Assembly: GCA_007026445.1 (NCBI GenBank)
Contig: VDMD01000289.1
Span: 1-14,547 of the forward strand
Source: Schizophyllum amplum
Taxonomy: Eukaryota > Basidiomycota > Agaricomycetes > Agaricales > Schizophyllaceae
Direction: 5' to 3'
DNA: 14,547 nucleotides
The position numbers and the translations under genes are program-made. How positions within the stretch are numbered: position 1 is the stretch's first letter; the number at the start of each line of letters is the position of its first letter. This document shows positions 10,319 through 14,547 of the stretch, piece by piece. The notes beneath the pieces are model-generated. The model saw only the letters and a program-made list of their open reading frames with translations, searched no databases and was not told where the DNA came from.

Positions 10319-10374
10319 GCTTGCGTCTGACATTATGGAGAGCGCTTCGCCTCTTCCTCGCAGTCATCTACGCA

Positions 10375-11753
10375 ATGCTTTGGCCGCGGTTCTCGTCTCT
10401 GCTGGCTCTGGTGCTGATCTTCAACTCCGTTCATGCAGCTCCATCACAGTTGGGTGACGCTCGCTTGATCCAGTTCAAGGACGCCTCTGGCGACCTCCAG
10501 ACCGAATGGGTGCCCCAAGCGGCGCTGAACTACCTCGCGGGGAGCCGCGGCAGCGTCGACCGCACGGCGGACATTGTCGCTGACATGTCTTCCGCTGCCC
10601 TCGACGCCATCACCAGTGTTAACCGCGGGCCAGGCTTCCTCGATGTGACTGAGTTTCAGAACACCGTCACCGAGAAGCGTGCTTTGAAGAAGCGGGCGTA
10701 CGCAACGCCCAATCCCTCGAACTACCCGTTCTTGCAGGACACGTATTTCAACCAGGTCAGCGCAGACGGGCTGTACGATATCGTGGACGTCCTCTCCAAC
10801 AACTTCACGACGCGCGGCTACCACAGCTCGGTCGCGCGAGCGCCCGCGCTGTGGATCCAGCAGCAATTCGAGGGGATAGTAGGCAGCGCGAACGTTACAC
10901 TGGTGGAGAACTCGTTCAACCAGCCGAACGGTGAGCTTCACTTCGCGTCCATAACGGTCCAAGATCTAGACATTGCAGTGATCGCCAAGATTCCGGGAAC
11001 GAACAGCAGCGAGATTGTCATTCTCGCTGCCCATCTCGACTCGACATCGGGCGACCCCGGCAGCGAAAACCGCGCTCCCGGCGCCGACGATGGTATGTGT
11101 TGTCGCCTATGCATGCAATACGTACCCTGACATCAAATGTGCAGATGCGTCGGGCATCTCCATCCTCTTCCAAACTGCACAGATCTTGGTAGCCAATGGT
11201 TACCAAGGCTCGCGCACAATCGAATTCCACGCCTACGCCGGAGAAGAGGGCGGTCTGCTTGGTTCGCAGACTGTCGCGAGACAGTACGCCTCCGATGGAG
11301 CCGAGGTCGTCGCGATGCTGCAGATGGACATGGTCGCATATCAGCCGAGTGACAAACCCGTTCTGACGGTGCTCACCGACACGGACGCAGCGCTCGTGGC
11401 GTGGACCCAAGACCTAGTCACGGCCTATCTGAGCGAAGATACCTTGCACACAAGCACGTGCGGGTATGCGTGCTCGGACCACTGTGAGTTGGCTCCAGTC
11501 CTATGTGATCTGGCTGACTGGGCTGTTAGACTCGTGGGAGGACAACGGGTACCCTGCAGTGTCAATCGACGAGAGCGGGCCGTACGACTCGTCGCTCAAC
11601 CCGTACTACCACACGATGCAGGACACGATCGACCACTTGGACTTCGACAAGGCTGTCGAGTTCGTGAAGGTGAGCCGGACCGTACCTTGAATCAAGCGTC
11701 CTCTGACGAGCCTATAGATGGGTCTAGCATTCGTGGTCGAACAAGCAGCCTAG
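10375..11753 (+). CDS. Secreted M28 zinc aminopeptidase, tandem copy 2
   Basis: This is a paralog of the gene at 8360 with the same role, extracellular removal of N-terminal amino acids. Exons: 10375-10930, 10979-11092, 11145-11483, 11530-11669 and 11718-11753, totalling 1185 nt (394 residues, TAG stop). Exons 2-5 have exactly the same lengths as in copy 1 (114, 339, 140, 36 nt). The ATG at 10375 opens a hydrophobic signal peptide (MLWPRFSSLLALVLIFNSVHA). The frame is open further upstream but has no earlier ATG there. The propeptide carries dibasic sites (EKRALKKRA). Active-site positions correspond to H204, D223, E258, D285 and H364 for zinc, D206 and E257 for the aligned D99 and general-base positions, and C329/C333 for the disulphide; all are present. 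The first intron (10931-10978) is 48 nt without a stop, so automatic gene calling may retain it as coding. The homology and the copy 1 intron argue for splicing. Confidence 0.92.
10931..10978 (+). other. Stop-free 48-nt intron in aminopeptidase 2
   Basis: The intron has a GTGAGC donor and TTGCAG acceptor, phase 1, at the same position as the 46-nt intron of copy 1, which does contain an in-frame TGA if retained. Its length is a multiple of three and it has no stop, so retention would insert 16 residues (GELHFASITVQDLDIA) just before the VIAKIPG strand. M28 homologs join NQPN-like sequence directly to VIARIPG, so I call it an intron. Confidence 0.75.
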
Positions 11754-11923
11754 AGTGCGTGATATTGAGTCTCATGTGGTTGGGTATACATGCAATATAC
11801 AAGGGCTACTCCTCTGCAAACGTGGAAGAGCTTATGATGCGAGCGATTCGCCTTGACAAGTTAGTTTCTCCATCTGATAAATGATATAAGCTCGAGAACA
11901 CATTTACGACTGGTCTGCAAAGC
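11754..11923. other. Convergent intergenic region
   Basis: These 170 bases lie between the stop of aminopeptidase 2 (plus) and the stop of the Rsa4 gene (minus, 11924-11926), so they hold two facing 3' UTRs. No further gene is visible. Confidence 0.6.
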
Positions 11924-13624
11924 TTACATTTTGAGAGTCCTGTCCCTGCCTCCGCTGACAATCTTGTCGGCGACAAAGTCGACGCAGTACACCTCGTCAG
12001 TGTGTCCCGGAAGATCGCTCTTGATCTTGTATGTTTTTGAGGTCCCAGATCTGCAGAGAAGTCAATACAAGGATCAACAGCACGACCAGACCACGCTCCT
12101 TGAGTGTCGCGTCTTGCTTGCGCTAACAAGCATTCGCGAGTCCGCACTCCATGTCAGCCGGGTATACGGCGCCGACATGTCCACGAAGAGTAGCGATGAA
12201 TTTGCCCGTACGGCCATCCCATAACCGCACCGACGTATCCCAGGACGCCGACGCGGCCCAGCGGCCATCCGGCGAGAACGCGACGTGCGATATTTGCCTC
12301 TGGTGGCCCGTGAGCCGGGCAATGGGCTTCGACTTGCCCCCCGCGCCCTCGCCTTCTCCTCTTCCAAACGGTGCCCACAAGAACAGCGTATGGTCGTCGG
12401 ATCCGGATACCAGAAGCTCCGCGCCCGCTGCCAAGTAACGCTCCTTCGCACGCGTCCTGGCCTCCTCGTCCGATGCCGGTGCCCGTCCCGTGTGGTCGAA
12501 CGGGCCTGTGCGCAAGGCGAAGTCCGTGCTCAGGGCAAGCGTCGTGACCCAATGCGCGTGGTCTTTGAGGACGTGAATTTGCCGACCGCTGTCGGCGTCC
12601 CAGATGCGGACGGTGCGATCGCTAGAGGCAGTGTAGAGCACGCCCTTGTTGCCGCCGCCCATACCAGCCCCCCATTTGACGACGTTGACGCTGGCGGTGT
12701 GGCCACCTAAAGTGTACTCGGAGCGTCGGGTCAGAGTGGACCAGACGCGGACGGTGCCATCTTTTGAGGAAGAGGCAAATCTGGGTGCGGAAGGATTTCT
12801 GAGGGATAGCCAGTGAGGAGTCGATATCTTGTTGTACGGAACACTTACAGATGCACGGGCTCCCATGCGAGCGAGGTAACCCATTTCGAGTGTCCCTTGA
12901 GCGCATCGCCGATTGGTTTGCCTGTTTTCGGATCCCATAAACGTACATGACCGTCATGGCCACCGGTCGCGAGCTTGCGTTCCATCGCCTCCCACTCTAC
13001 GCACAGCACCCATCCCTTGTGTCCAACAAGCGTATGCGATGGCGTCTCCGTGTCAAGGTTCCATAACCTTGCTGTTGTATCGCCAGAGCCAGTTGCAAGG
13101 AGCCGCCCCGTCGGGGAGAAGGCCGCGCAAAGGATAGGGGAACCGTGCCCGGAGAGGGTGGACGAGCATCTTGTTGCGGGACGCACACGGAAGACGCTCT
13201 GGGGTGTACAGCGTACTTGGAAGAGGGTTTCGGTGGAGAAGATGTCCCCTGGCCTCTCAAGAACATCAGATTCGATTGATTTCGCGATCACGACCCGCGA
13301 CGGTGCGCCAGCCGCGTTCTCTTCGTTGGGGATTTCGATGTGGAAGGCGTATGGTGTCGCATCTTCCTCGTCCTGCATCACAATTAACTGGGGTGTATAC
13401 CTGATAGCTGTCGCGCACCTTCTTGGCGAGCTTGTTCAGCAAAGCCTCGAGACCCTGCCGCGAGAGATTCGCGGGGACGCTGACAGCGGGCGCAAGCTGC
13501 GTAGATCCATCCTCGGACACAAAGTTCACAAGGACATTGGGGAAGGAGTTGGCGTCTCTGGCTCTGGCTCTGGAATACCATGGTACTTCTTCTGTCGCTT
13601 CGGGGGAGGGAGGAGAGTCGCCAT
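11924..13624 (-). CDS. rsa4: Notchless/Rsa4 ribosome assembly WD40 protein, with apparent frameshifts
   Basis: Rsa4/NLE1 is a nuclear 60S assembly factor; its N-terminal NLE domain binds the AAA ATPase Rea1/Midasin during pre-60S remodelling. Exons on the minus strand: 13624-13419, 13372-12849, 12798-12099 and 12050-11924. The start MATLLPPPKRQKKYHG is followed by the NLE domain (NVLVNFVSEDGSTQLAPAVS, then NLSRQGLEALLNKLAK). A beta-propeller of about eight WD repeats follows, for example LSGHGSPILCAAFSPTGRLL, GHSKWVTSLAWEP, GSDDHTLFLW and LRGHVGAVY, ending PGHTDEVYCVDF and DRTLKM. Four one-base breaks are apparent: about 13551-13554 (base missing), 12160-12162 (CCC, one extra on the coding strand), 12112/12113 (one missing) and 12034-12038 (A5, one extra). 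Corrected, the exons sum to 1557 nt, 518 residues; yeast Rsa4 is 515. The last intron (12098-12051) begins GAGCGT rather than GT. An ATG at 13643 is in the downstream exon-1 frame but does not match the family start. Confidence 0.93.
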
Positions 13625-13733
13625 TATTTATTTTTCTAGACAAATCGCAATCCCATTGTTCTTCTTCCGATCACTGTTCGATCACAATTTTCGATGGACG
13701 CATCTCCGCGGACGCCTCGGCCTCACCTTCCTC
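13625..13733. promoter_or_regulatory. Compact bidirectional promoter, Rsa4 / Ade1
   Basis: Only 109 bases separate the divergent start codons of Rsa4 (13624, minus) and Ade1 (13734, plus). The part next to Rsa4 is A/T-rich (TTATTTATTTTTCTAG on the plus strand). Both promoters and both 5' UTRs must share this space, so joint regulation is likely. This is inferred from distance only. Confidence 0.65.
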
Positions 13734-14547
13734 ATGGCGCTTGTCAACTCTGATTGCCTGACCTCCAACTCCTCTCGAAGGGCAAGGTGCGCGACATCTA
13801 CGCGCTCCCATCGCCCGACCACCTCCTCTTCGTCGCCTCCGACCGCATCTCCGCATACGATGTCATCCTCAACAACGGCATCCCCGACAAGGGGAAGCTC
13901 CTCACCCAAATCTCGCTCTTCTGGTTCAAGAAGCTCGGGCACGTTATCCCCAACCACTTCGTGACGGCGGACATCGCGGAGATGCCCGAGGTTGTGTGCA
14001 AGTACCGCGACCAGCTCGATGGGCGCGCGATGCTCGTTCGCAAGGCCAAGGTCGTGCCGCTAGAGGCGATCGTGCGGGGGTACATATCTGGTGCGCTCGC
14101 CTTGCGTATGCGCGTACCGTCTTGAACTAGACATTGGGAAGGCTCTGCCTGGGCGGAGTACAAGAAGAGCGGCACCGTGCACGGCATGCCAGCCCCTCCC
14201 GGCCTCGTCGAGTCACAGAAGTTCCCCGAGCCCATATTCACGCCGTCCACCAAGGCCGATCAGGGTGCACACGACGAGAACATATCTGCTGAGCAAGGTG
14301 CATTATGACACTATCCATTAGCGCGCCCGACTAATGTGCCAACCACCAGCGGCCAAGATCGTAGGCCAGGACCTCTACGACCGCATAGCAAAGGTCGCGG
14401 TCGAGCTGTACCGCACCGCGGCGGATTACGCACAGACGCGCGGCGTCATCCTCGCCGACACAAGTTCGAGTTCGGCTTGGTGACGGGCGAAGACGGCACG
14501 GAGCAGCTTATCCTCGTCGACGAGCTGCTGACCCCTGACTCCTCGAG
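13734..14547 (+). CDS. ade1: SAICAR synthetase (Ade1), 3' end outside window, with apparent frameshifts
   Basis: Phosphoribosylaminoimidazole-succinocarboxamide synthase joins CAIR and aspartate using ATP to make SAICAR in de novo purine synthesis. Exons: 13734-14090, 14142-14297 and 14350 to the window end; introns are 51 and 52 nt, both phase 1. The protein opens MALVNSD. It then shows the nucleotide-binding [60 protein letters not shown] joined across the intron to [14 protein letters not shown], and then [17 protein letters not shown]. Two one-base deletions are apparent. One is at 13754/13755, where MALVNSD must continue into [12 protein letters not shown] (TT instead of TTT). The other is at about 14459-14461, inside the family signature LADTKFEFG, where one base of the Thr-Lys codons is missing and TGA follows. 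With these restored the frame is open to the window edge. The remaining C-terminal part is not in the window. Confidence 0.94.

Larger units (their letters stand above)
9760..10374. other. Intergenic region upstream of aminopeptidase 2
   Basis: These 615 bases hold no supportable gene. They contain the 3' UTR of copy 1, an 11-bp tandem repeat (10068-10089), a cluster of five TGACC/GGTCA pentamers (10092-10125) and a TATA-like element (10311-10318). I see no long stretch of obvious identity with the region upstream of copy 1, so the promoters seem to have diverged more than the coding regions. That is an impression by eye, not an alignment. Confidence 0.6.

Noticed and set aside
12975..13964. 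A 329-codon plus-strand open frame running antisense to Rsa4 and into Ade1.
   Set aside because: It is antisense to conserved WD40/NLE coding sequence and out of frame with most of Ade1. Only its MALVNSD segment is real, as the Ade1 start.
1..14547. Search for tRNAs, rRNA, transposon ends, CRISPR-like arrays and biosynthetic clusters.
   Set aside because: No supporting structure or signature genes were seen on either strand.

Overview
The window is fungal nuclear DNA. Genes are split by many 45-61 nt introns with GT-AG ends, and the gene families are typical of mushroom-forming Basidiomycota (Agaricomycetes). A Polyporales-like fungus is my guess from the F-box family, but the order cannot be fixed from this sequence alone. 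There are no bacterial-style operons, tRNAs, rRNAs, CRISPR arrays, transposons or viral genes that I can support.

Layout, left to right: (1) 1-467, minus: the 5' part of an unrecognised gene with a K-Y-x-G-K...LPE motif. (2) 719-3674, minus: a large basidiomycete F-box protein, five exons. (3) 4002-7762, plus: a complete 17-exon GRAM/TBC/EF-hand Rab GTPase-activating protein of 982 residues, including a 5-nt micro-exon. (4) 8360-9759 and 10375-11753, plus: two tandem, paralogous secreted M28 zinc aminopeptidases (396 and 394 residues) with five exons each at identical positions. (5) 11924-13624, minus: the Notchless/Rsa4 ribosome-assembly WD40 protein. (6) 13734-14547, plus, cut by the window end: SAICAR synthetase (Ade1), divergent from Rsa4 with only 109 bp between start codons.

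The strongest unexpected pattern concerns reading frame. The TBC gene and both peptidases splice cleanly with no frame error. The F-box gene, Rsa4 and Ade1 together need about 14 single-base corrections, several of them at short homopolymers. After correction every exon length fits its neighbours' phase exactly. Because Rsa4 and Ade1 are expected to be essential or near-essential, and the damage sits at the two ends of the window, I read this as base-calling error near contig ends rather than gene decay. That is inference.

The genes are mostly unrelated housekeeping functions (vesicle traffic, 60S ribosome maturation, purine synthesis) around a locally duplicated secreted peptidase pair. I found no new multi-gene system. 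The most interesting biology is the micro-exon, the GC-AG intron in one peptidase, the stop-free 48-nt intron in the other, a dense GGTCA-type repeat cluster upstream of the second peptidase, and the compact Rsa4/Ade1 bidirectional promoter.
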